A DNA stretch of 64,000 nucleotides from Miscanthus floridulus (Eukaryota; Streptophyta; Magnoliopsida; Poales; Poaceae), in assembly GCF_019320115.1 (NCBI RefSeq), contig NC_089584.1:109013799-109077798 (forward strand). The letters are read 5' to 3'. Positions 53,705 through 64,000 of this stretch are shown here, one piece after another. The first letter of the stretch is position 1. The number at the start of each line of letters is the position of its first letter. The position numbers were made by a program, and so were the translations under genes. The notes under the pieces are model-generated. The model had not been told where the DNA came from and did not search any database. It saw only the letters and a list, made by a program, of their open reading frames with translations.

Positions 53705-56700
53705 TGTAATACCCTAGGTGTTAGCCTTGCATAACTTGACTTGCATAGCATGAGCATGATCATAAAGCATTCATATATAAGCTTTGACACTTGAAACATT
53801 TGATTGAAATATATGCAACATTCTTATTATTTTATGTTTCCATATGTATATGCATATGATCATGAGTGTAAACACGTAGATGATTATGTGACCTTGCAAA
53901 TAGCTTAAACATGTTTAGAATATCATCATGAACAACTTTGGTATTTATGGCTAGGGCTAATTAGGTCATTATGTCATAGTTCAAGTATGTACCATCTTTT
54001 GAATGTAGCATGTTTGACCAAGTTTGAACGATGTGCTAGAGACTATGCATGTATGTGATCACTAAAACAAAGTTGTAGTATTTGTCATGGGGAACAACTT
54101 TTATCTTTGGGTCATGAACTAATAATGTGCACCGCTGCCCTGTTTCGAGTCACTGACGCGTGGGGTCCCCTGACCAGCGGGTCCCACCGGTCAGCGACTC
54201 TGTAGTTGAAAGCTAGGTCATTTGATTCTAGTTTTTGAATTGTTTTGTGATTTTTTTATCTTCAGTTTGGTAGCTTCAAAAATTGTGTAATAAATTGTGT
54301 AGTGTTCCTTAGGAAGTGTAGTATTTAGGAAAAATATATTCTTGACATTTACAATAGAAGTTTTAGGAGATTTAAATAGAGATTTGAAATGTGTTTTTGA
54401 ATACATGCAAATTTGTTTATTTTATATCTAGAGTTCCTGTGCTCCAAAAATTATGAAATTTTTGTGGTAAGCTAGTATTAACATATATGAACTCTAGTAA
54501 AAATTTGAGGATCAGTGCATGTGTAGATTTGTAGTTATAGATTTTTCTTTTATAAATAGTAAATCCTTGTTTGAATTTTTATAAATTAGTTTTGAATCCA
54601 AAATTCATGAAATTTATTGGGGGTAATCCTAGTACCATAAGGATGCTAAAAAAATAGGAAATCTATTGCTTGACACTTTTCACTAGGGTTTTCTATTTAT
54701 GCTACTTTAAGCCTTTCTGTCTTGTCATTTTTGTATAGAGTGTTTTATTGAATGAAATGGTATGAAACTTTTACAGTAGTCCTTTGATAGCATTAGTAAG
54801 GCACTGTAAATTTTTAAGAATTTTTGATGCACATTTGATATATGTTTATTATTTAACCTAAATATCTAAATAAAATAATAAAGGCATTTAAATAAATAGT
54901 TTGGGCTTCACCATTATATTGTCTTGAATGTTTTTGGCATGCTTAAACTGTTGGTAGGATTTATGTTGTCAAATTTTGAGTGATTACATGAAGTAGAAGT
55001 ATTGTTGCTTTAAAATGCAAATTTAAAAGGATTCCGGACAGATTCTGTAGTTTGACAAGTTGCATGATAGGGATGATGTTTGCTGTAAAAATGGTTAATA
55101 ACAATGTTGTAGAGAATTTGATAAGCTTTCCAGAAAGTCCAGGATCACTGCATTTGGATTAGTAGAACTCTAGTTATGAGTGAAACAAGTAGCTACTATT
55201 TTGTGATATAGTAGATGTATTGTGGAAGTAGTTAATTAAATAATCGAGAAGAGATATGCACCTACTCAATAAACATGACGCACTTGTTAACATATATGCA
55301 TTCGTAATACTTATGCCATATTCATGCATCTAGGATCGGAGGAAGAAATAACATTGCTGGAATTCGAAGAAGCAGAGGAAGGGGACCAGCAGGAGAATCC
55401 TTAAGCCGCAGCTCCCGAAGGCGTGGAGCAGAATCCTGAAGAGCTTCTGGAGTGTCCTGACCACCGCCCCACTTCCTTTCTATGAGGCAAGCCCTAGAAC
55501 ATTCTAAATCTCTCAATATTTTACAAATGTTTACTTAAGTACTTATGATTGATGCATTAAGTTATAAGAGTTGAATGGAACCACTTGGTGCATGTACATT
55601 CCTTGTCCAGATATTACACCTTTAACCGGTATAGGTCCAGGATCGAATATATGCTTAGCCATGCTTAGACCAGTAGAAGTCGGGTGATGTCCTGTCACCT
55701 GCGAGATATAGATGGATACCGGAGCATGGTTGGCTATATTTGCTATCGTGGAACAGGACCATGGGGTAAAAGAAAATCGAGACCGGGCGAGATGTCGATA
55801 GAGAAGCAACAAGATATGGAGGTCTTGGATGTGGATCTATCCCCATCTGTGTCGATTAAGGACCGTACCATTGTTGGTGCTTCTGACAAGATTGAACGCA
55901 TACCTCTCACTTAGCTGGCCAGATAACTCATTCCGACTGCGAAGCCGAGTAATTCAACTTAGGTCAGGACCCGTTCTGTTGTGTGCTCCTTCCGGGGAAT
56001 GATCAGACTAAGCCCAAGGGCAGGCTAGGCCTGAACGTCCTGGCATCTGGTGTTCTAGATTGTGCGGCGCGGTACGGACCCGTGAAATGTAGACCTGAGT
56101 TGTATCAAAGGTGACCTAAGGCTATCATAGCTGATAGACCTAGGTTTATGTTAGGAATAAATTCCCAGCTGGTTGAAATTGATTCGAATCGCTGTCTCTC
56201 CCGGATAGTGAGAAACTTGGCTAGTCCCAACATCATAGTAACTATGTTATGAAACATGATGGTTCGGATGAATATGAAATTACAATACCTGCTATGGTTA
56301 CTATTGTATGCTTTTAAATTGATATACCACATGTTTGGCACAGGATAGTTGCTAATCTAGAAATGGATAGTTATAATTAACTTGATAAAGGAATTGTAAT
56401 TATACAATGAGTCAATTGCCTTTATGCAAAATGTTGTCGAGTTATGTCCACCTATACAGCCTTGCATAATCCTTGGAGTCATTTTATTTCTGGTTCATGA
56501 CGGGTAAGTCTAGCTGAGTACCTTCTCGTACTTAGGGTTTTATTTCCCATTGTTGCAGATAGCACTATGTATCATGGTTATTGCAAGAGTTGCTTCTATC
56601 CCATCATGGATGAGGAGTAAGCCTTGGGCAGGCTTCTTTATTAATCCCTATCTTTGCTTTTATGGACCATGATCCTACTTGGCACTGTATCAAATTATGT

Positions 56701-56983
56701 TGGAAACTTTATTTTCGAACTTAATTGCTTCCGCTTTATCTATCAAACTCGGTTTGTAATAACTTTTATTCGTACTCTGATGGAGAAATGTATCTGTGAA
56801 CTTTATGTAATATGTGGCATGTATGTTGAATCATGTATGATCTTGGTTGTTGTAAATCATTTATCGAGACCCGTCATGGTACTCAATGGACTACCGGGTT
56901 TATATGGGTTCAAGTATGACAGTGCGACCGCTTGTGGGCTGCCATTGTACTTGTACTCTTATAAATTGGTCGGTTCTGCGATA
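53705..56983 (+). repeat. 5' LTR of the chromovirus
   Basis: About 3.28 kb, AT-rich. The start is fixed by the match to 63495. I place the end at CTGCGATA (expected ACA changed to ATA), because a degenerate TGGTATCAGAGC-like sequence follows two bases later. After 54131 the sequence no longer matches the visible part of the 3' LTR. Confidence 0.65.
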
Positions 56984-56985
56984 GC

Positions 56986-56998
56986 TTGCATCAGAGTA
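56986..56998 (+). other. Probable degenerate primer-binding site of the chromovirus
   Basis: TTGCATCAGAGTA resembles the initiator-Met tRNA site TGGTATCAGAGC with three changes. It is assigned mainly by position. Confidence 0.45.
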
Positions 56999-57751
56999 AG
57001 ATTCAACGTTAATTGTTACATGTGTATTTAAAACAAAAGTTTTTGTTTTCTAAAAACCCTTCTCTAGCAACTAATAGTTATATAATAGGTATTTGAAATC
57101 TAAAGTGTGCCAATGATCACTTTCTTTATGCCTAAATTAAGGACTATTAGGTGGCTATTTAAGTACTAACATGGGGGTTTTTACTTCGTCGTCCATACGA
57201 CGTGCTATTGTATGGATGCCATTCACTTGAGTGGTAATGTATGGATCAAATGCCTCTACACCAAGGTAAGATGATGAGTGTATGACCGCAAGATGTGAGC
57301 GTGCGGTCAGGGAGAGTAGCTTTGGTACGACTATGTATGCATGCTTGCATGTGTATATGGTACGTATTTAATTGTGGGTTTAAATTATTGTCGGGTAGAT
57401 TGATACGGAAGTATATGTATGGGTATACATATATGGAAGTATTTACAATTACATTATGCATATTTCATTATGGGTTTAGGGCTGAAATGGAATTTTATGT
57501 AGGTACACTGACAACGAAACATGTAGCTCGACTAGTTACGCTAATTATGAGAGAACGTATGTATACCACCGTGTCTACCATTAGAAACAAATTTTTCCTA
57601 AGTTTGTGAGGACGTACAGAATGAGCATGCATCATGATAATTACCATTCACATAATTAAATTGTTTCTCCCCTTATAAAATTCTTACTCGGTTATGTAAC
57701 TCTTATCCATTATGGCATTGTCTCACCAAGTGGTACATGTTAATGGTGTAG
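56999..57751 (+). other. Chromovirus leader
   Basis: AT-rich untranslated stretch between the probable primer-binding site and the upstream ORF. No gene recognised. Confidence 0.5.
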
Positions 57752-58675
57752 ATGGCACACACAAAGTAGACCGCTCGCAAGTCCACCGGAGGCAGAGCTC
57801 CCAGCCATCAGCTTGCTCCACGTACTCGTCAACGTCACACGTTTCTTGGAGAGTTTGGGATGTCTACACTCTTGTGGAGAGTGCTTAGCTATGTAGACTA
57901 TCCTGATGGAATGGAGCCCCGCTACTTCTAGGCGAATGAGCAGTTGGGGGAGGGTCTCTTGGTTACTATGGAGGCCATTGTTCGTCTCCGAGGTGACAAT
58001 TCTGAGTGGACAGGTTGGTGTTATGAGTCAACTAGCAGGACTGCTGAAGAAGCAGCTGGCAGGGCAGCCTTTGGGATCCTGAGGGATATCATGGATCGTT
58101 TTCCTCAGGAGCTGGCAGCCGCTTTGGTTGGAGTCTTTCCAAGGGGCAACCCCTCCACTAACTCATGGCAGCAGGCAAGAGGAAGATCTTTGGAGATTGG
58201 TGCAGTAGAAGGGCAGAACAGTGATAACTCTACCATGAGCGCCATGTTCACAGTGATGAAGGTGTTAGATGGAGTAGAAGGTAGCCTCAGACATGTGTCT
58301 AGTGCTCTTGGTCATGCCCGTGAGGACCGACGTCAGCTTCAGAGGGAGCACGACGCTAAGATTGAGAGGCTCAATTTAGAGATGGCTCAGTTAACTCACT
58401 AGAGGAATGCAGCCTGGTCTAGGGAAGATGTTCTGAGAGCTCGATAGTTTGAGCTGGAGCAGCAGCTGGTCAATGCGAAAGAATACAATGATAACCTACA
58501 TGAAGAGGTTCATCAGCTGAATAACCAGCTCCACCCTTATGTTCCGCCTGGAGCCACAGAGATGGATCCAGAGGAGGACGAGGAAGAAGAAGAAGTGGAG
58601 CCTGAAGAAGAAGTGGAGCCTAAGGAAGGAGATGATCCTACGTCTAACCTCGATAGTGATCATGATGAGGATTAG
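57752..58675 (+). pseudogene. Upstream ORF of the chromovirus with histone H3 tail-like N-terminus, coiled coil and acidic tail
   Basis: 307 codons plus a terminal TAG (58673-58675), interrupted by TAG at 57767, 57929, 58400 and 58445. After Met the first residues are AHTK-stop-TARKSTGG, then RAPSHQLA. Against plant histone H3 they match A1, T3, K4, T6, A7, R8, K9, S10, T11, G12, G13, A15, P16, Q19, L20 and A21. The stop sits at Q5, K14 is Arg, and R17-K18 are Ser-His. No histone fold follows. Next come a region of unknown fold with FGMSTLLWRVLSYVDYPDG and WTGWCYESTSRTAEEAAGRA, a coiled coil (about residues 165-265), and an acidic C-terminus with runs of Glu. I infer a retrotransposon accessory protein, not a histone. 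It is in frame with gag-pol but separated by 366 bp. Confidence 0.8.
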
Positions 58676-59041
58676 ATCGCTTAGTACTTAGTGGAAGGGC
58701 CAATGTATCACCATTATTCATGTAATGGACCTATAGCTCAAATTTGGTAGTAGTAATCCGACTATCATGTAATGTTGTTAATCGCACGACTATCGCATAT
58801 TTGGTTGAACATCAATGCAATTCTAGTCCTTTGTTGGTGATCACGATTTAAATTTGCATGCGTTATGAGCGCGATAAGTGGTCAAATTAGGGATGTCATG
58901 TTACAAGAATGAATTGTTATGCCTCTGTTTTTATTGTGATTTTGAGAATTTTCTCCAATAATTTCAGTTTGGCATAAGTACATAATTCATCTACAATCTC
59001 TTGACATCAACCAATAATCACTTATTGTTGCAACTTCACAG
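58676..59041 (+). other. Spacer between upstream ORF and gag-pol
   Basis: 366 bp, AT-rich, with stops in all frames. It could hold a promoter, splice sites or a translation-reinitiation region for gag. No clear signal is visible. Confidence 0.5.
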
Positions 59042-62000
59042 ATGATGCACACCCATGCTGGAGCTGGTGGCAGCCAGGATGGCAACCATGATGACTTGCC
59101 ACCCCCACCGCCGCCGTCCGCTCAGGAGTTCTTTACCTAGTTCCTAGGGAGCTAGAGGACAATGGAGGAAGCTTTGTGCCTCATCGTGCAAAACACCGCT
59201 CGTGGCCACCCACATCAACCAGGGGCCGAGCCAAATCAGCATAGTACATTCAAGGAGTTTCTGGATACGAAGCCTCCAATCTTCAAGGTGGCTGAGGAAC
59301 CACTGCAGGCTAATGAGTGGCTAAATACCATTGAGCAAAAATTTCATCTGCTGAGGGTCACGGAGCATCTGAAAGCTGAGTATGCTTCTCATTAGCTGCA
59401 AGGACCAGCAGGGATCTAGTGGACACATTTCATGTCGTCTTTGCCTGCTAACGCGTGAGTGACCTAGGAACAGTTCAAGCTGACTTTTAGGGGTCATCAT
59501 ATTCCCCCGGGCTTGATGCGCATGAAAGCCGCTGAATTTATGAGGGTCACTCAAGGAATAAAGACTCTCACAGAATATATGCACGCATTCAACAACCTGT
59601 CCAGATATGCTCCAAGTTTTGTGGATACTGAAGAGAAAAAGACAGAGAGTTTTAAGCGAGGTCTGGGTACCAAACTGATGAAGACCATGGCTAATTCTAG
59701 GTGTGCCACGTACAATGAGTTTATTAGTGATGCCTTGACCCAAGAAAACCACAACAACATGCATGCCGTTGCTAAGGGTCGCAAGAGGGCATATGAGGCA
59801 GGTGCCTCAGGATCTTCCTAGTCGAAAGCGCCTATCATAGCTAGGCCACAATTCCATCCACCTGCACCTAAGTTTAGGCCTCCACCACCTAAAGCTTAGA
59901 ATAACAGGCCACAGAAACCATTTCGTAAGGCGTTCACTATTGTCTTACCAAAAGGAACTGGCAGTTAGGGAAGCTCCACTAGACTGAGGAATAATCAGCC
60001 ATGTTTCAACTGCAACCAAATGGGTCATTGGGCCAAGGAATGCTCCCACCCCAAGAAGAATGGCAACCCAAATCAGAACAATCAGAGGCAGGCAAACACA
60101 AGGGCATGTCTGGGATACATGCATTATACCGTTGTTGAGGAAGTGCTCGCTGGAGAAGTTGTCATGACTGCTATGTTTCTCGTCAACAAGCATCCCACTA
60201 TTGTTTTATTTGATTCGGGAGCTTCTCATTCATTTATGAGTCAAGCATTTGCATCTAGACATGATCAAGAAATAATTGAAGTAAGCAAAAGGGATTATAA
60301 CATAAGTTTAGCATGGGGTACTGTTACTACTAAAAAGATAGTAAAAAATGTACTCATCTCTATACAAGGGAGGGAGTACATAACAGATTTGATAATATTG
60401 CCCGGGTTATCGATAAGTGTAATCTTAGGCATGAATTGGATGAAGGATCATGGTGTTCTTATTGACACTAGCACCCGCACTATTATGTTGAGGGAACCCA
60501 TGAGAGGGAATGCTTTTCTAGTACCACTCTCCCGCAATTTTGAACTCCAACATTTAGCTTGTGCTATCCAAACCACCACACTTTGTGATATCCCAGTGGT
60601 TTGTGAGTTTCCGGATGTATTTTTAGAGGAATTACCAGGCTTACCACCTGATAGGGAGGTGGAATTTAAGATTGAATTAGTGCCAGGTACGGCACCCATA
60701 TCCAGAAGGCCCTATAGAATGCCATCCAATGAGTTAGCGGAACTTAAGGTTCAATTACAAGATCTATTGAACAAGAGTCTTATCCAACCTAGCTCATCCC
60801 CGTGGGGATGTCTAGCCTTGTTTGTGAAAAAGAAGGACAAGTCACTGAGAATGTGTGTAGATTACAGACCACTCAATGCTATGACCATTAAGAACAAATA
60901 TCCATTGCCTTGCATCTACATCTTGTTTGATCAGCTAGCGAAGGCAAAGGTATTCTCCAAAATTGACTTGAGATCAGGTTACCATCAGATAAAGATCAGA
61001 CCGGAGGATATACCTAAAACTGCTTTCTCCACTAGGTACGGCTTATACGAGTATTTGGTTATGTCTTTCGGACTAACAAATGCTCCAGCCTACTTCATGT
61101 ACCTGATGAACTCGGTATTCATGCCCAAACTTGACAAGTTCGTAGTCATGTTTATCGATGATATATTGATTTATTTAGAAAATGAGTCAGATCATGAAGA
61201 GCATCTAAGGATTGTTTTATCCAGATTGAGGGAGCATAAGCTATATGCGAAGTTTAGCAAATGTGAATTTTGGTTGAGCAAAGTACCTTTCTTAGGTCAC
61301 ATCTTATCAAGAGATGGAATCTCTGTAGACCCATCAAAAGTACAAGAGGTCATGGATTGGAAAGCCCCAACTTCGGTTCATGAAGTTTGGAGTTTTCTCG
61401 GGTTAGCAGGATATTATCGTAGTTTTATTCCAGATTTTTTAAAGATAGCTAAGCCTATGACCAGACTACTTTAGAAAGATAAGAAGTACAAATGGACACT
61501 AGAATGTGAAGCAGCTTTTCACACCCTCAGAACTTTGTTGACTACAGCACCTGTGCTGGCACAACCAGACATTGAAAAGCCTTTTGATGTATTTTGTGAT
61601 GCATGGGGAATAGGTTTGGGATGTGTGCTTATGCAAGAAGGAAGAGTTATTGCATATGTTTCTCGGCAATTGAGAAAACATGAAGTCAACTACCCTACAC
61701 ATGATTTAGAACTTGCAGCAGTTGTTCATGCATTAAAGATATGGAGACATTATTTGTTGGGCAATGTATGTCATATATATACTGACCACAAAAGTCTCAA
61801 GTATATCTTTACCCAGCCAGAACTAAACATGAGACAACGAAGATGGTTAGAATTGATTAAGGACTATAATTTAGAAGTGCATTACCATCCGGGTAAAGCT
61901 AATGTAGTAGCAGATGCACTCAGTCGAAAGTCTCATTACAACACTACACGAGCATTATTGGAAGATGGATTCAACTTGTTACATCCTGTTGTACTACACA

Positions 62001-63451
62001 ATATCACGATCAGTTGTTCACTTGAGAGCAAAATCATAGAGCTACAACAGATAGATGTAGGAATAAGTCACATCAAGAGAAAAATGAAAGAGCAAGAAAC
62101 CAAACATTTTAGATTAGACGAAAGAGGTGTATTATGGTTTGAGGACCGACTTGTGGTACCAAAAGACCGTGAGCTAAGGAATCAAAGTTTAGATGAAGAT
62201 CACTCGTCCAAATTGTCCATCCATCCAGGTACTAGTAAGATGTATCAATATTTGAAAACCCATTTTTGGTGGACTAAGATGAAGAAAGAGATCGCAGCCT
62301 ATGTTGCTAGGTGTGATAACTGTAGTAGAGTAAAAGCTGTCCATATGAAATCTGCTGGACTACTTCAGCCATTGCCTATTTCAGGATGGAAATGGGAGAA
62401 AATCAGTATGGACTTTATCACAGGCCTTCCAATGACGCCACAAGGTCACGATTCAATATGGGTTATTGTTGATCATCTCACCAAGTCAGCACACTTTATA
62501 CCCGTGAACACACGGTATATAGTTGGGAAATACGCGGAGATATATGTTTCCTAGATTGTGAGACTACATGGAGTACCTAGGACTATAATCTCAGATCGAG
62601 GACCACAATTCATAGCTCGTTTCTGGGAGCATTTACACCAGGCTTTGGGAACCAAGCTGATCAAAAGTTCAGCATACCATCCGCAAATTTTAGGACAGAC
62701 AAAGCGAGTGAACCAAATCCTAGAAGATTTACTTAGAGCTTGTGTTATATCTTTAAAGGGTTCGTGGGAGAAATGGTTACCTTTAGCTGAATTCTCCTAT
62801 AACAATAGTTATCAAGCGAGTATCAAGATGGCTCCATTTGAAGCCTTGTATGGCAGAAAATGTAGAACTCCATTGAACTAGATTGAGCCCGGTGAAAGGA
62901 GATACTTTGGTATTGACTTTATCAATGAAGCCGAAGAGCAAGTATGTATCATCCAACAACATATTAAGGTAGCTCAATCAAGACAAAAGAGTTATGCCGA
63001 CAGAAGAAGACCACTGACTTTTGAAGTAGGTGACTATGTATACTTGAGAGTATCACCCATGAAAGGTGTGAAAAGATTTGGGATGAAAAAGAAGCTTTCA
63101 CCAAGATATGTAGGGCCATACAAAATTTTGGAACAAAAAGGAAATGTTGCGTATAAGTTACAACTTCCACCAGAAATGAGTGCAATATTTGGTGTGTTCC
63201 ATGTTTCTCAGTTGAAGAAATGTCTTTGAGTACCTAAAGAAGCTATTGCACCCACCAATGTACAGCTTCAATCGGATTTGACCTATGAGGAAAAGCCAAT
63301 TCGAGTATTAGAAGAGCTAGAAAGAGTAACACGGAGTAAGATTATTAAGTTCTATAACATGGTGTGGAATAATCACAGTGAACAAGATGCTACGTGGGAA
63401 AGAGAGGATTATTTATGAGAAGTTTATCCCGCCTTTTTCCAAGAATGGTAG
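59042..63451 (+). pseudogene. Chromovirus gag-pol polyprotein with C-terminal chromodomain, 14 premature stops
   Basis: 1,469 codons plus stop in a single frame. Gag: KPPIFKVAEEPLQANEWL, then MRMKAAEFMRVTQGIKTLTE. Zinc knuckle [14 protein letters not shown] (60003). Protease active site [12 protein letters not shown] (60207). [37 protein letters not shown] and FIDDILIY (61151). RNase [20 protein letters not shown] and [10 protein letters not shown]. Integrase: zinc finger HFWW to CDNC, then [13 protein letters not shown] and SDRGPQFIARFWEHL. Chromodomain at 63283-63415. Internal stops: TAG at 59138, 59153, 59393, 59417, 59465, 59819, 59897, 59966, 61472, 62552 and 62879; TGA at 59456, 63227 and 63416; no TAA. 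No frameshift is seen. Dead as read, but otherwise complete. Confidence 0.9.
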
Positions 63452-63479
63452 GTCTTGCAAATCTCGGGACGAAATTTTT

Positions 63480-63494
63480 ATAAGGGGGAGGGGC
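63480..63494 (+). other. Polypurine tract of the chromovirus
   Basis: ATAAGGGGGAGGGGC immediately before the 3' LTR, the plus-strand priming site for reverse transcription. Confidence 0.85.
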
Positions 63495-64000
63495 TGTAAC
63501 ACCCTAGGTGTTAGCCTTGCATAACTTGACTTGCATAGCATGAGCATGATCATAAAGCATTCATATATAAGCTTTGACACTTGAAACATTTGATTGAAAT
63601 ATATGCAACATTCTTATTATTTCATGTTTCCATATGTATATGCATATGATCATGAGTGTAAACATGTAGATGATTGTGTGACCTTACAAATAGCTTAAAC
63701 ATGTTTAGAATATCATCATGAACAACTTTGGTATTTATGGCTAGGGCTAATTAGGTCATTATGTCATAGTTCAAGTATGTACCATCTATTGAATGTAGCA
63801 TGTTTGACCAAGTTTGAACGATGTGCTAGAGACTATGCATGTATGTGATCACTAAAACAAAGTTGTAGTATTTGTCATGGGGAACAACTTTTATCTTTGG
63901 GTCATGAACTAATAATGTGCATAGCTTATTCTTTTGGAGCTCACAAAAATCATCAAGTCAACAATTTTCAACATAGCCAATTCTGCTAAGTCTTGTACCC
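63495..64000 (+). repeat. 3' LTR of the chromovirus, partial
   Basis: The first 427 bp (63495-63921) match the 5' LTR with six substitutions. From 63922 the sequence is unrelated to the 5' LTR, either because something is inserted here or because the two LTRs differ structurally. The window ends at 64000. Confidence 0.8.

Larger units (their letters stand above)
53705..64000 (+). mobile_element. Tekay-type chromovirus (Ty3/gypsy) with extra upstream ORF; 3' LTR cut by window end
   Basis: The 5' LTR starts at 53705 (TGTAATACCCTAGG) and the 3' LTR at 63495 (TGTAACACCCTAGG). The first 427 bp of the two LTRs align without gaps and differ at six positions, indicating a fairly recent insertion. 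Between them are a long leader, an upstream ORF (57752-58675), gag-pol (59042-63451) with a C-terminal chromodomain, and a polypurine tract. All coding segments share one reading frame. The element sits inside the Tat-type RNase H. Its left flank is TCTAA and the right target duplication is beyond the window. Confidence 0.88.

Noticed and set aside
57752..58675. A genuine histone H3 gene or retro-copy
   Set aside because: Only the first 21 or so residues match H3. The histone fold is absent and the ORF sits between an LTR leader and gag in the same frame as gag-pol.

Overview
This is nuclear DNA from a grass (Poaceae). The evidence is GC-rich plant genes with TATA boxes, several typical grass MITE families, and grass-type L1 LINE, Ty1/copia and Ty3/gypsy elements. 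An Andropogoneae-like genome (sorghum, sugarcane or Miscanthus type) is only my impression. Nothing is bacterial. Host genes are few and transposable elements fill most of the window.

Host genes. A single-exon alpha/beta-hydrolase lies on the minus strand at 5847-6968. Two S40/DUF584 senescence-regulator genes follow, both on the minus strand: S40-A (8854-9315, intact) and S40-B (45545-45964, with a duplicated N-terminal motif and no C-terminal domain). They are 36 kb apart, but about 34 kb of that is two transposons, so they were probably once tandem neighbours about 2 kb apart.

9693-16263 is a PIF/Harbinger DNA transposon with 20-bp identical terminal inverted repeats and a 3-bp TAG target duplication. 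It holds a broken transposase and a broken Myb/SANT-like partner, plus fragments of two unrelated host genes: a CRWN/NMCP1 nuclear-lamina coiled coil and a TBC-type Rab-GAP with its introns. 16299-43877 is one nearly full-length L1-type LINE (about 6.9 kb of its own sequence). It is defined by a 14-bp target duplication at 16285-16298 and 43878-43891 and a short poly(A). Six insertions split it: two hAT-type nonautonomous elements, two minus-strand Ty1/copia elements, a gypsy/LTR block and a 2.39-kb solo LTR. Most of these nested boundaries are confirmed by target duplications.

48230-53704 is the 5' part of a Tat-lineage Ty3/gypsy element (LTR, primer-binding site, gag, protease, RT, RNase H). 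It is cut inside its RNase H region by a second Ty3/gypsy element, a Tekay-type chromovirus that starts at 53705 and runs off the window end. The chromovirus has a 3.3-kb 5' LTR, a separate upstream ORF (57752-58675), and a gag-pol of 1,469 codons plus stop that ends in a chromodomain. Gag-pol is broken by 14 premature stops but has no frameshift.

The most striking finding is that the upstream ORF begins with a close copy of the histone H3 N-terminal tail (16 of the first 21 residues, including K4 and the T6-A7-R8-K9-S10 stretch). It continues into a coiled coil and an acidic tail, and has no histone fold. The element would therefore encode both an H3-tail mimic and a chromodomain. Its stops are almost all TAG at positions explained by C-to-T change in CAG/CTG or CG context, the mark of dense plant DNA methylation.
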